Source: an uncultured Verrucomicrobiota bacterium
GTDB taxonomy: Bacteria; Verrucomicrobiota; Verrucomicrobiia; Opitutales; Opitutaceae
Direction of reading: 5' to 3'
DNA length: 64,000 bases
Assembly (NCBI GenBank): GCA_903898675.1
Contig: CAIUGM010000014.1
Location: 310,001-374,000, forward strand
The position numbers and the translations under genes are program-made. A model generated the notes under the pieces. The model ran no database searches, had not been told where the DNA came from, and saw only the letters and a list, made by a program, of their open reading frames with translations. Positions 26,055 to 33,855 of the stretch are shown one piece after another; the first letter of the stretch is position 1; each line of letters starts with the position of its first letter.

Positions 26055-26717
26055 ATGCGCGCCCGCCAGATTCTCGCCCTCGCCCTGATCGCCCTGCCCC
26101 TGCTGGCGGCTCCCGCCCGGGCCTTGGAATGGAAGACCACGGAGCAGACGGTTACCACCCAGCCTTTCCAGGCCACGCTCGATACCGTCTTTGCCTTCAC
26201 GAACAACCGCGACCAGCCGGTTACGATCCGTGAAATCGAAACGAGCTGCGGCTGCCTGGAGGCGGTCGCCGATGCCAAGGTTTACGCGCCCGGCGCGGCC
26301 GGCCTGATCAAGGCGAGGTTCACCGTCGGCGACCGGGTCGGCCACTATGCCCGGACGATCACGGTGCTGACCGACGAAGCCGGCGATCCCGTGCGGCTGT
26401 CACTGCAGGTCGACGTCCCCGTGCTGGCCGTGCTGACGCCGCGCAGTGTGTCCTGGCTGGTCGGTGAGGCCGCGGCCGGGAAATCCGTCGAGCTCGTGGC
26501 GTCGCCCGGCTTGGAAATCATCTTTGCCGACGCCCAGTCGACCGATGCCGCCTTCACGGCGCGCCTCGAGATTCTGGAAGCGGGCCGGCGCTACCGGCTG
26601 CACCTGACTCCGCGCAACACGACGGAACCGGCCAGCGCCGCGATCCGCATTTTCGGCCGGGAAAAATCCGGCCACGAAGTCATCGTCAGCGCCTACGCCA
26701 GCGTGCAACAGCCTTAG
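26055..26717 (+). CDS. Exported DUF1573-family protein
   Basis: A 220-residue protein with a signal peptide (residues 1-24, ending PARALEW). The mature region has the DUF1573 pattern: TLDTVFAFTNNRDQPVTI followed by IETSCGCLEAVADAKVYAPG, the CGC motif at the end of a beta-strand domain. The second half is another beta-sandwich region. These proteins are usually periplasmic or surface-exposed and uncharacterised. It starts 18 bases after the HPt gene and is probably the last gene of the operon. Its stop overlaps that of the convergent opgH gene by four bases. Confidence 0.8.
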   Translation: MRARQILALALIALPLLAAPARALEWKTTEQTVTTQPFQATLDTVFAFTNNRDQPVTIREIETSCGCLEAVADAKVYAPGAAGLIKARFTVGDRVGHYARTITVLTDEAGDPVRLSLQVDVPVLAVLTPRSVSWLVGEAAAGKSVELVASPGLEIIFADAQSTDAAFTARLEILEAGRRYRLHLTPRNTTEPASAAIRIFGREKSGHEVIVSAYASVQQP

Positions 26718-28864
26718 CGGTAGAGCGCGGTGACCGGCGTGGCGGTCAGGACGTTGTACTGGCGCATCGCCAGCCGCCACCATTCGGCCAGCTGCTCCGA
26801 GGGCTGCTTCCAAAGTTGTTCGTGGAGCCAGATCATCGACTCCGGGTCCAGCAGCAGGGCCATCTTCTCCCGGTGCGTGAGCCGCGCCGGCCCCTCGGCC
26901 AGCAATTTTTTCCGCAGGGTGACAAAATAGGAGCGCACGGCGTGGCTGCCCCGGCGCTGCCGCAGCAGCGACACGTGCACCGCGTTCACATACGGGTCGA
27001 GGACCGCCTGCAGCAGGCCGTAGTCATCGCGCAGCTGGACGATGGGCTGCATGTGCCGGTAGCACTCCTCCATGTGGCGCTCGAGCCGGACCAGCTCCTG
27101 CGGCGGCTGCGTTTCATCCGGGGTCAGGAAGAGCCCGAGCTCGCGCGCGCGCCGGCCGAAACCGGCCTTGCCCAGAAAAATCGACAACGGAGCCGACAGC
27201 ACGAGTCCGGCGAGCACCGGGCTGAGCCACCAGAAAAACGAGGGCACCAAAATGAAGGCCGAGACGCCCCAGACCAGGCCAAAGGACATTTGTCCCGAGT
27301 GCGTGATGATGGCCTCGCGCCAGTCCGTGTCCTCACTGGCCTCGCGCTTTTGCGTCACCCAGGCCACGCCCTGGCCCATCAGGATGTAGAGCACAAACTT
27401 CGTGTTGAACATCATGTTGATCGGCGCGAGCAGCGTCGAGACGATCACCTCGAGCAGCGCGCTCAGCACCAGCCGGAACGCCCCGCCGTAGGCGCGGCCC
27501 CGCTCCTGACGCAGGGCCAGCAGCACCGCGATCACCTTCGGCAGGAAGAGCAGCAGCAGGGTGAACAGGAACAGCGCGAGGGCCTCGGGCACCTCCACGA
27601 CGTAGCCGAAGACCGAGGTGTAGGCCTCCGCATGGTAGATGTTCATGCGGTGGGCCAGGACCTCGCGGAAGGTGTGGATGGTGCTGATCAGCAGAAACAG
27701 CATCCAGAGCGGCGAGGCGACGTAACCCATGATGCCCTGCAGCAGGTGAAACCGGTTGGCCGGATGGAAGCTCCGCTCCGACAGCAGCCAGCTGTGCTGC
27801 ATGTTGCCCTGGCACCAGCGCCGGTCCCGCTTGGCACTGTCGATCAGGGTCGGCGGCCCCTCCTCGTAGCTGCCATCCAGGTCGTAGGCCAGCCAGACAC
27901 CCCAGCCGGCCCCGCGCATCAGCGCCGCCTCCACGAAATCATGGCTGAGGATGCGGCCGCCGAACGGCTCGCGGCCCGGCAGCTCCGGCAGGCAGCAGTA
28001 GTCGATGAAGGGGGCGACGCGGATGACCGCGTTGTGGCCCCAGAAATTGCTTTCGCCCTGGTGCCAGTAATTCAGGCCGGCGAGGAACAGCGGGCTGTAG
28101 AGCCGGTTCGAAAACTGCTGCAGGCGCGAGTAAAGTGTCACGCCATTCACCACGCGCGGAGCCGTCTGCAGGATGCCGACCTTCGGGTTGCGCTCCATCA
28201 TCGCCACCAGCTTGATCAGCGACTCGCCGGTCATGATGCTGTCAGCGTCGAGCACCGCCATGTAGCGGTACTGGCGGCCCCAGCGCCGGAGGAAGTCGGC
28301 GACGTTGCCGCTCTTCTTGTTGATCGAGATGCGCCGCTTGCGGTAAAAGATGCGCCCGAAGCCGTTGAGCTGCTTGCAGAGCTCCACCCAGGCGACCTCC
28401 TCCTGGATCCAGTTGTTCGGGTTGTTCGAGTCGCTGAGGATGAAAAAATCGAAGTTCTCCAGCCGGCCGCTCAGTTCCAGCGAGCGGTAGATCACGCGCA
28501 GGCCCTCGAACACCCGGCTGGGATCCTCGTTGAAGACCGGCATCACGATGGCCGTCGAGGCCATCGGCAAACTGGCGAGGGACTCGCCCTCGATCGAACG
28601 CGTGATGCGATACGGGTCGCCGTTGCGGTTGAGCACATAGAACCCGAGCAGGGCGGTGCTGAAACCGACGGCGATATGCGCGAAGAGAATGGCGAAGAGC
28701 AACAGGATGATCCACTCGAGCACGGTCATGCCGTCGCGCCAGAGCAGGTCGGCCATGAACCAGCTGGCCAGGATGGTCAGCAAAAAGGTCAGGGTGAGAA
28801 ACGTGATGCGCCGCCGCCCCACCCGGGAGCGATCCACCTGTTCGACCGTGAATGGCATGCCCAT
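26714..28864 (-). CDS. opgH: Glucans biosynthesis glucosyltransferase OpgH
   Basis: OpgH builds the beta-glucan backbone of osmoregulated periplasmic glucans from UDP-glucose and spans the inner membrane. The 716-residue protein has several membrane segments around a GT2 domain with DAD at 206-208 in YMAVLDADSIMTGE, FYRKRRISINKKSGN, LSHDFVEAALMRGAGWGVW and the RDRRWCQGN product-binding motif at 344-352. It lacks the roughly 140-residue N-terminal cytoplasmic domain of E. coli OpgH, starting almost at the first membrane helix. The gene upstream encodes a separate cytoplasmic, C-terminally anchored protein that may supply it. opgG lies two genes upstream. Confidence 0.93.
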   Translation of the reverse strand: MGMPFTVEQVDRSRVGRRRITFLTLTFLLTILASWFMADLLWRDGMTVLEWIILLLFAILFAHIAVGFSTALLGFYVLNRNGDPYRITRSIEGESLASLPMASTAIVMPVFNEDPSRVFEGLRVIYRSLELSGRLENFDFFILSDSNNPNNWIQEEVAWVELCKQLNGFGRIFYRKRRISINKKSGNVADFLRRWGRQYRYMAVLDADSIMTGESLIKLVAMMERNPKVGILQTAPRVVNGVTLYSRLQQFSNRLYSPLFLAGLNYWHQGESNFWGHNAVIRVAPFIDYCCLPELPGREPFGGRILSHDFVEAALMRGAGWGVWLAYDLDGSYEEGPPTLIDSAKRDRRWCQGNMQHSWLLSERSFHPANRFHLLQGIMGYVASPLWMLFLLISTIHTFREVLAHRMNIYHAEAYTSVFGYVVEVPEALALFLFTLLLLFLPKVIAVLLALRQERGRAYGGAFRLVLSALLEVIVSTLLAPINMMFNTKFVLYILMGQGVAWVTQKREASEDTDWREAIITHSGQMSFGLVWGVSAFILVPSFFWWLSPVLAGLVLSAPLSIFLGKAGFGRRARELGLFLTPDETQPPQELVRLERHMEECYRHMQPIVQLRDDYGLLQAVLDPYVNAVHVSLLRQRRGSHAVRSYFVTLRKKLLAEGPARLTHREKMALLLDPESMIWLHEQLWKQPSEQLAEWWRLAMRQYNVLTATPVTALYR

Positions 28865-28868
28865 GGGT

Positions 28869-29456
28869 TTAACGCGTGGCGAGAAACACCGCCATCAGCA
28901 CGCCGGCAAACACCGTCCAGAGCAGCATCACGCGGAGCACGGGGAGCCGCTCGATCCGTTCCAGCGTCAGGCCGACGGCCTCGGTGATCGGCCCGAGGTC
29001 GATGTCGCGGGGCACCATGCTGGAGACCGTGAGATCGGGCCCGGCCTGGATGGAGCTCTGCTTGATCGCCTTGGCGAAATCCGCGGGAACCTTGTCCTCC
29101 TCCAGAAAAGCGTACGGCCAGCGCTGCATGCCATCGGCGACCAGCAGCGCGACGCGGCCCTCGGTCGCGATGCGCTCGTGCGGCAGGTCCTTCTCATCGA
29201 GCAACTCGGCAAACCAGCGGTCCATCAACCGGTCCGTTTCCTCCACCGCCAGCGTGGCGGGATCAAGCGCGGGATTCTGTTCGTGCAGGCGCGCGGCGCC
29301 CACCAGCACGCGCTGGATCAGGCGGCTCTGGTGCAGCCGGTTGTGGATGCGGTGGGCGCGCAGGTAGTCCTCCACGCGGACATACGCGGCGTTCCATTGC
29401 TCCAGGGTGCCCGTTTTGGGCCGGAACGAATCTAGTGAGTCCAGAGATAGCTCCAT
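28869..29456 (-). CDS. Unknown tail-anchored membrane protein between opgG and opgH
   Basis: A 195-residue protein with a polar helical N-terminal part and one hydrophobic segment at about 173-193 (VLRVMLLWTVFAGVLMAVFL), so a cytoplasmic domain with a C-terminal membrane anchor. I do not recognise a family. It overlaps the opgG stop by 25 bases and ends four bases before opgH, so it is co-translated with both. The arrangement suggests that it does the job of the missing N-terminal region of OpgH, which in E. coli is cytoplasmic; this is inference. Start at the ATG at 29456 (MELSLDSLDSFRPKTG); an upstream ATG at 29495 lies deeper in opgG. Confidence 0.75.
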   Translation of the reverse strand: MELSLDSLDSFRPKTGTLEQWNAAYVRVEDYLRAHRIHNRLHQSRLIQRVLVGAARLHEQNPALDPATLAVEETDRLMDRWFAELLDEKDLPHERIATEGRVALLVADGMQRWPYAFLEEDKVPADFAKAIKQSSIQAGPDLTVSSMVPRDIDLGPITEAVGLTLERIERLPVLRVMLLWTVFAGVLMAVFLATR

Positions 29457-30934
29457 GTCTCTGTCAGCACATGCTGGCCTTTGCGCAGAAAGCAACGGAG
29501 TTCCACGGGCGAGCCGGCGGGGTCGGGCTTGATTTCAAAGACCACGCGCCAGGCGCCGGAGAAACGGTTCTTCTGCACCACCACCACGCCGGCGGGCTGG
29601 GCCCCGGTGCCGACAGATAGGACCGCCTCGATCGCGGGATCATCGGGCTCGGTCTCCAGGTAGCCGCCCTCGAACTCCACGACGAACCGCTTCAACTCCG
29701 GGTGGTTCATCACATCCGCCAGGCGCGTCGACGAGACAAAGCCCGCGGGCGGGCGGTGCCCGGGATCGTTCATCCAGTGCAGGTCGTATTCAAAGGCGAT
29801 CGGCTCACCCGGCGGCGGCAGTTGCTCGGGCACCCAGAAAGCCACGATGTTGTCGTTGGTCTCGTCGGCGGTCGGCAGTTCCACCAGCCGGACGGAGCCG
29901 GGACCCCAGTTGCCCACCGGCTCAACCCAGGCGCTCGGGCGCAGGTGGTAGTAGGCTTCCAGATCGTCGTAGTGGGCAAACTGCCGGTCGCGCTGCAGCA
30001 GGCCGAAGCCGCGCGGGGTCCGGTCCATGAAGGAGGAAATGCGGATGGACCTGGGGTTGAGCAGCGGCCGCCACACCCACTCGCCCGCCCCGGTCTCCAG
30101 CAGGAGTCCGTCGGAATCATGCACCTCCGGGCGAAAATCGGTGGAGGACCAGCCGGTGTTCTCGCCGTGCGCGTACATGCTCGTGAGCGGGGCGATGCCA
30201 AACACCGCGGGGTTCCTGCGGCAATACACCGCGGCGCGCACTCGCATGACGGTCTCGACCCCGGGGGTGATGATGAACTTGTAGGCGCCGGTCACACTGG
30301 GGCTGTCCATCAGTGCATACACGGTGATGGACTTGGTCAGCGGCTCGGGCTGCTCGATCCAAAACTCCTCGAAGGTCGGGAATTCCTCCCCGCCCGGCTC
30401 GCCGGTGTTGAGGGCCAGACCGCGGGCCGACAGGCCGTAGCGCATATCCTTGCCGAGGGCGCGAAAATAACTCGCCCCCAGGAAGACCGCGAGTTCATCC
30501 ATCTTGTCCGGCTGGTTAAGGGCGTACTCGATGCGGAAGCCTGCGAAGCCGAGATCCGACGGAATCATCCAGGGCCGCTTGCCGCCGTAGATGAACATCT
30601 GCTTGGAGAAATCGATCCGCCGGGCCTGGTGGCCGACGACCTCGTTCAGCTGGACGTTCTTGGTGTAGAGCCAGCCCGGATGGAAGAACTGCAGCTCGAA
30701 CGGCAGGCGTTCGGCGCGCCACCACGAGTGCCCGGCATCAAACTGGATCATCCGGTAGTCGTCGTAGCTGAATTTCTGGAGCGAGGCCGGCGCCCGCGAG
30801 GGCTTCTCCTTGTACGGCTGCGCCGCCAGGTTCTTGGCGCGGAACTGCAGCACCTCGAAGTCAAAGGTGTCCGGGGCCGCGCGCAGCGGCGACCAGACGG
30901 CCAGCAGGAGGAGACAGGGGAAGATTCGGCGCAC
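29432..30934 (-). CDS. opgG: Periplasmic glucans biosynthesis protein OpgG/MdoG
   Basis: OpgG is the periplasmic partner that modifies or branches the glucan made by OpgH. The 500-residue protein has a signal peptide (residues 1-19, ending PLRAAPD) and then the MdoG domain with FDFEVLQFRAKNLAAQPY and QFFHPGWLYTKNVQLNEV. Conserved segments include RYGLSARGLALNTGEP, GEEFPTFEEFWIEQP and NTGWSSTDFRPEVHDSDGL. The tail is an Ig-like domain. Length matches the family. It follows the UDG gene by three bases and overlaps the membrane protein downstream. Confidence 0.95.
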   Translation of the reverse strand: MRRIFPCLLLLAVWSPLRAAPDTFDFEVLQFRAKNLAAQPYKEKPSRAPASLQKFSYDDYRMIQFDAGHSWWRAERLPFELQFFHPGWLYTKNVQLNEVVGHQARRIDFSKQMFIYGGKRPWMIPSDLGFAGFRIEYALNQPDKMDELAVFLGASYFRALGKDMRYGLSARGLALNTGEPGGEEFPTFEEFWIEQPEPLTKSITVYALMDSPSVTGAYKFIITPGVETVMRVRAAVYCRRNPAVFGIAPLTSMYAHGENTGWSSTDFRPEVHDSDGLLLETGAGEWVWRPLLNPRSIRISSFMDRTPRGFGLLQRDRQFAHYDDLEAYYHLRPSAWVEPVGNWGPGSVRLVELPTADETNDNIVAFWVPEQLPPPGEPIAFEYDLHWMNDPGHRPPAGFVSSTRLADVMNHPELKRFVVEFEGGYLETEPDDPAIEAVLSVGTGAQPAGVVVVQKNRFSGAWRVVFEIKPDPAGSPVELRCFLRKGQHVLTETWSYLWTH

Positions 30935-30937
30935 GGC

Positions 30938-31864
30938 TTAGAGGAAGAAATTACGTTGTTTGTCGGAAATCGGCAGGCCCACCCGTTCCATCACCTGCAG
31001 GAGATCCTCCCAGATGGAGCGCTTGGACCGGTTGCTGTTATTCCGCAGGATATACGAGGGATGGTAGGTTACCATGACAGACTTGCCGGCAAACTGGTGC
31101 CAGCGGCCCTTGATTTCACCCAGGGTCTTGAACGTGCCCGCCCCCAGCAGGCCGCCCGCCGCGGTGGCGCCGAGCGCCACGATAAGCTGCGGCTGCACGA
31201 TTTCGATCTGCGCCTTCAGGTACGGCAGGCAGTAGTTCATTTCCTCGGCCGTCGGCGGCCGGTTGCCCACCTGGATCCCGCTCGGTCCGGCCGGTAGCTC
31301 CGGCCGCCAGTTCATGATGTTGCCGATATAAACGTCCTCCCGCTTCAAGCCCATGCCCTGGATCATGCGGGTCAGGAGCTGGCCCGCCGGACCGACAAAG
31401 GGCTCGCCCTGCACTTCCTCCTCCGCGCCGGGCGCCTCGCCACAAAAAAAGATGCGGGACTCGAGGCTGCCCACGCCCAGCACCACCTTCTTCCCGGGCC
31501 GCAGCTGCGCCCGGCAGACCGGGTCGTTCACGACGAGTTCGTGCAGCGCGGCCCAGCGGGCGCGTTTGTCGCCTTCCGGCAGGGTCACCGTCGGGGCCGC
31601 GGGCAACGCCGGAGCCGGAGCGGGCTTCGGCGCAGCGACCGGACGCGATGCGACCGGAGCGGGGGCCGGGGTTGGGCTTGCGGCCAGAAATTGCGGCCCG
31701 GCCACTCGCGCGACCGCCGCGTCGGCCGGGATGGCCGCCGCGGCACTGACGGCCACGCGCAGCTGTTCCATGCTCTCCTCGGTCACCGCCACGCTGCGCT
31801 CGCCACCGCTCCGCAATCGGCGGAGTTCGTCGGTGAGGGCCAAAAGTTGCTCGCGGGTGGGCAC
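30938..31864 (-). CDS. Uracil-DNA glycosylase, family 4-like
   Basis: A 308-residue protein whose C-terminal two thirds is a family-4 uracil-DNA glycosylase domain. It has FFCGEAPGAEEEVQGEPFVG, then NIMNWRPE and the conserved VTYHPSYILRN. The N-terminal 100 residues are an Ala/Pro-rich linker. The Fe-S cluster of family 4 needs four cysteines. The first pair is reduced to one (VNDPVCRAQL), the third is Trp in NIMNWRPE where NVVKCRP is usual, and the last remains in EMNYCLPYLKAQI. The cluster is therefore probably lost or altered. Catalytic function seems likely but is not proven. It sits in a seven-gene operon with ribE, htrA and opgGH. Confidence 0.85.
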   Translation of the reverse strand: MPTREQLLALTDELRRLRSGGERSVAVTEESMEQLRVAVSAAAAIPADAAVARVAGPQFLAASPTPAPAPVASRPVAAPKPAPAPALPAAPTVTLPEGDKRARWAALHELVVNDPVCRAQLRPGKKVVLGVGSLESRIFFCGEAPGAEEEVQGEPFVGPAGQLLTRMIQGMGLKREDVYIGNIMNWRPELPAGPSGIQVGNRPPTAEEMNYCLPYLKAQIEIVQPQLIVALGATAAGGLLGAGTFKTLGEIKGRWHQFAGKSVMVTYHPSYILRNNSNRSKRSIWEDLLQVMERVGLPISDKQRNFFL

Positions 31865-31870
31865 GGTCGG

Positions 31871-32467
31871 TCAGGTGGCGCGGGGCGCGACGAGTTTTTC
31901 CACGTATTTGGCCAGCAGGTCGAATTCCAAGTTGACAGATTCCCCCGCCTTTCGGTCCCGCAGGTTCGTCACCAGCAGCGTATGCGGAATCAGCCAGACG
32001 GCAAAGGAGTCGCCCGCCACTTCCGCCACGGTCAGGGAAATCCCGTCGATCGCGACACTGCCCTTGTAAACCAGGTAGCGGGCAAACCCGCCGGGGACAT
32101 GGACGCGCAGGTAATAATCCTTCCCGCGCGGCTCCAGCTGCTCGATGCGTCCCGGCACATCGATGTGTCCGGTCACAAAGTGTCCGCCCATCCGGCCGTC
32201 GGGCCGGAGGCTGCGCTCCAGGTTCACGGCCGAGCCCGGCGCGAGTTGGGCGAAATTGGTCAGCCGGCGGGTTTCCTCGAGCACGTCAAACCAAAGGTTG
32301 TCGGCGTCGAACCGGGTCACGGTCAGGCAGCAGCCGTTCACGGCGACGCTGTCGCCCAGGGCCACGTCGGCGGACACCAGTTGCGCCGCGATCTGCAGTT
32401 TCCAGGCCGCCGCTTCCGGCGTGAAAGCCACCACGCGGCCGGTTTCCTCGATGATTCCAGTAAACAT
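31871..32467 (-). CDS. ribE: Riboflavin synthase, alpha chain
   Basis: RibE (alpha subunit) dismutates two lumazine molecules into riboflavin. The 198-residue protein shows the two lumazine-binding halves: MFTGIIEETGRVVAFTPE at the N-terminus, LGDSVAVNGCCLTVTRFD, LERSLRPDGRMGGHFVTGHI, then VYKGSVAIDGISLTVAEV in the second half. The start at 32467 is the MFTGII found in all homologues; an upstream ATG two codons earlier is less likely. It begins two bases after the end of the pseudo-protease gene and is followed by the UDG gene six bases later. Confidence 0.95.
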   Translation of the reverse strand: MFTGIIEETGRVVAFTPEAAAWKLQIAAQLVSADVALGDSVAVNGCCLTVTRFDADNLWFDVLEETRRLTNFAQLAPGSAVNLERSLRPDGRMGGHFVTGHIDVPGRIEQLEPRGKDYYLRVHVPGGFARYLVYKGSVAIDGISLTVAEVAGDSFAVWLIPHTLLVTNLRDRKAGESVNLEFDLLAKYVEKLVAPRAT

Positions 32468-32469
32468 AA

Positions 32470-33855
32470 TCAATTGAGTTTGACCCGCAGGACCGACGTC
32501 TCGCCCCCGCGGCTGACCAGTAGCACCACTTCGGGCCGCTGCTTGCCGGCGTCGATGTCATGCAGCTGATTGAGTGCCTGTTCGTAGGTTTTGATCTCCA
32601 CGCCGTCAATCTCCCGCACCCAGTCATCGGGTTGCAGGCCGGCGGTGCCCACCGGGCCGCCGGGTTTCACGAATTGCGCGATCACGCCGGTCTGCTCGGA
32701 CGGCTTGATGCGCTGCGTGATCCCGTCGCTGGCGAGAAATTCCCGCACCGTGAGACCCAGCCGTTCAAAATAGTGGCGCTCGGCTTCGCGCGGCAGCTTG
32801 GGCTCGTCGCCCAGCCTGACCTTGATTTCCTGCCGGTTGCCGTCGCGCAAAACCGTGAGCGCAATCGTGTCCCCGGGCTGGTGGCGCACGATCTCCTGGC
32901 CGAAGAAACCAGGCACCACATGGTCCGGCTTCAGCCGCGGCAAGGGCTGGCCGTCGAGCGCCAGGACAATGTCCCGTTCCTTCAACCCGGCCGCGGCCGC
33001 CGGGCTGCCTTCCATGATGTCACTGAGGACGACCCCGGACTGGTTCTCGAGTTTGAGCAGCTTGGCGACCTCCGGATCCAGGGGTTGCAACCCATAGGCG
33101 CCGAGCCACGCGATCGGCCGGCCGGTCACCGAGCGGGGAATCCGGCCGAGATACGGCAGCACCTCGTCGGCGAGCAGCACCACGCTGCTCTCCTCGACGT
33201 TGACGAGCAGGACCGGATTGCCGTTCTGGTTGCGCGAAAAAAGCAGGTAGCTCTGTCCGAACGAAGTCTGTGCAATGCCCGCCAGTTGCCCGGTGGAGTT
33301 GAAAACCGGCAGGCCCGGCCCCGCGACCTCATTGCCCAGGATGGCGGTTTTCTGGGGCAGCCGGGTGATCAGCGCGACCCGGCCACTGAGAAAATATGGC
33401 ATGAAACTCTCATCGCGGTTGCGCAGGCCGATGCCCCAGAGCTCCTCGCTGAGCGCGGGATCACCCTTGATCGCCGGGTAATTCGTGATCGGGACCAGCT
33501 GGCTGCGGAGCCTTTCCTCGACGCGGATGAAATGCCAGCCGGTCAGGGGATCCTGGCCGAGGTAGACCGCGTTGGCCGCATCGGTGCTGCCCGGCTGGTA
33601 GACCTTGAAATCCTTGAGCTGACCGGGTGACACCGCCGGCAAAATGGAAGCCGGTGGCAGGATGATGGTGCCAGCCGTGTCAATCACCGTGCCCTGCACC
33701 CCGACCGGGTGGCGCTCGAGCTCGTCCTGCACGAAAAACTCCACGGCCACGACCGATTTCAGGCGCTCATTGAACAAGTCGGTCAGCGGCGTCGCCACGG
33801 CGGTCACACCGGCGACCGCGACCAGGAGAAGGGAAAGGCAGCGGCGGAAATTCAT
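32470..33855 (-). CDS. HtrA-like PDZ protein with a degenerate protease domain
   Basis: A 461-residue exported protein: signal peptide, a trypsin-like domain (30-240) and two PDZ domains (about 260-340 and 370-455: SGVVLSDIMEGSPAAAAGL and GPVGTAGLQPDDWVREIDG). The catalytic triad has been lost. The His-bearing motif is replaced by TIILPPASILPAV, the Asp motif by TGWHFIRV and the Ser motif by ILGNEVAGPGLPVFN, where HtrA has GNSGGPL. It therefore cannot be an ordinary serine protease. It overlaps the intact htrA gene upstream by four bases, so the two products probably act together, the inactive one perhaps as scaffold or substrate receptor. The partner function is inference. Confidence 0.85.
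   Translation of the reverse strand: MNFRRCLSLLLVAVAGVTAVATPLTDLFNERLKSVVAVEFFVQDELERHPVGVQGTVIDTAGTIILPPASILPAVSPGQLKDFKVYQPGSTDAANAVYLGQDPLTGWHFIRVEERLRSQLVPITNYPAIKGDPALSEELWGIGLRNRDESFMPYFLSGRVALITRLPQKTAILGNEVAGPGLPVFNSTGQLAGIAQTSFGQSYLLFSRNQNGNPVLLVNVEESSVVLLADEVLPYLGRIPRSVTGRPIAWLGAYGLQPLDPEVAKLLKLENQSGVVLSDIMEGSPAAAAGLKERDIVLALDGQPLPRLKPDHVVPGFFGQEIVRHQPGDTIALTVLRDGNRQEIKVRLGDEPKLPREAERHYFERLGLTVREFLASDGITQRIKPSEQTGVIAQFVKPGGPVGTAGLQPDDWVREIDGVEIKTYEQALNQLHDIDAGKQRPEVVLLVSRGGETSVLRVKLN

Noticed and set aside
24690-26345. Long minus-strand open frame opposite pilB and the HPt gene
   Set aside because: Spans three unrelated genes and has Gly/Arg/Asp-rich sequence, a typical GC shadow.
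26816-28987. Long plus-strand open frame opposite opgH
   Set aside because: Charged, repetitive composition without any family motif; opgH is clear on the other strand.
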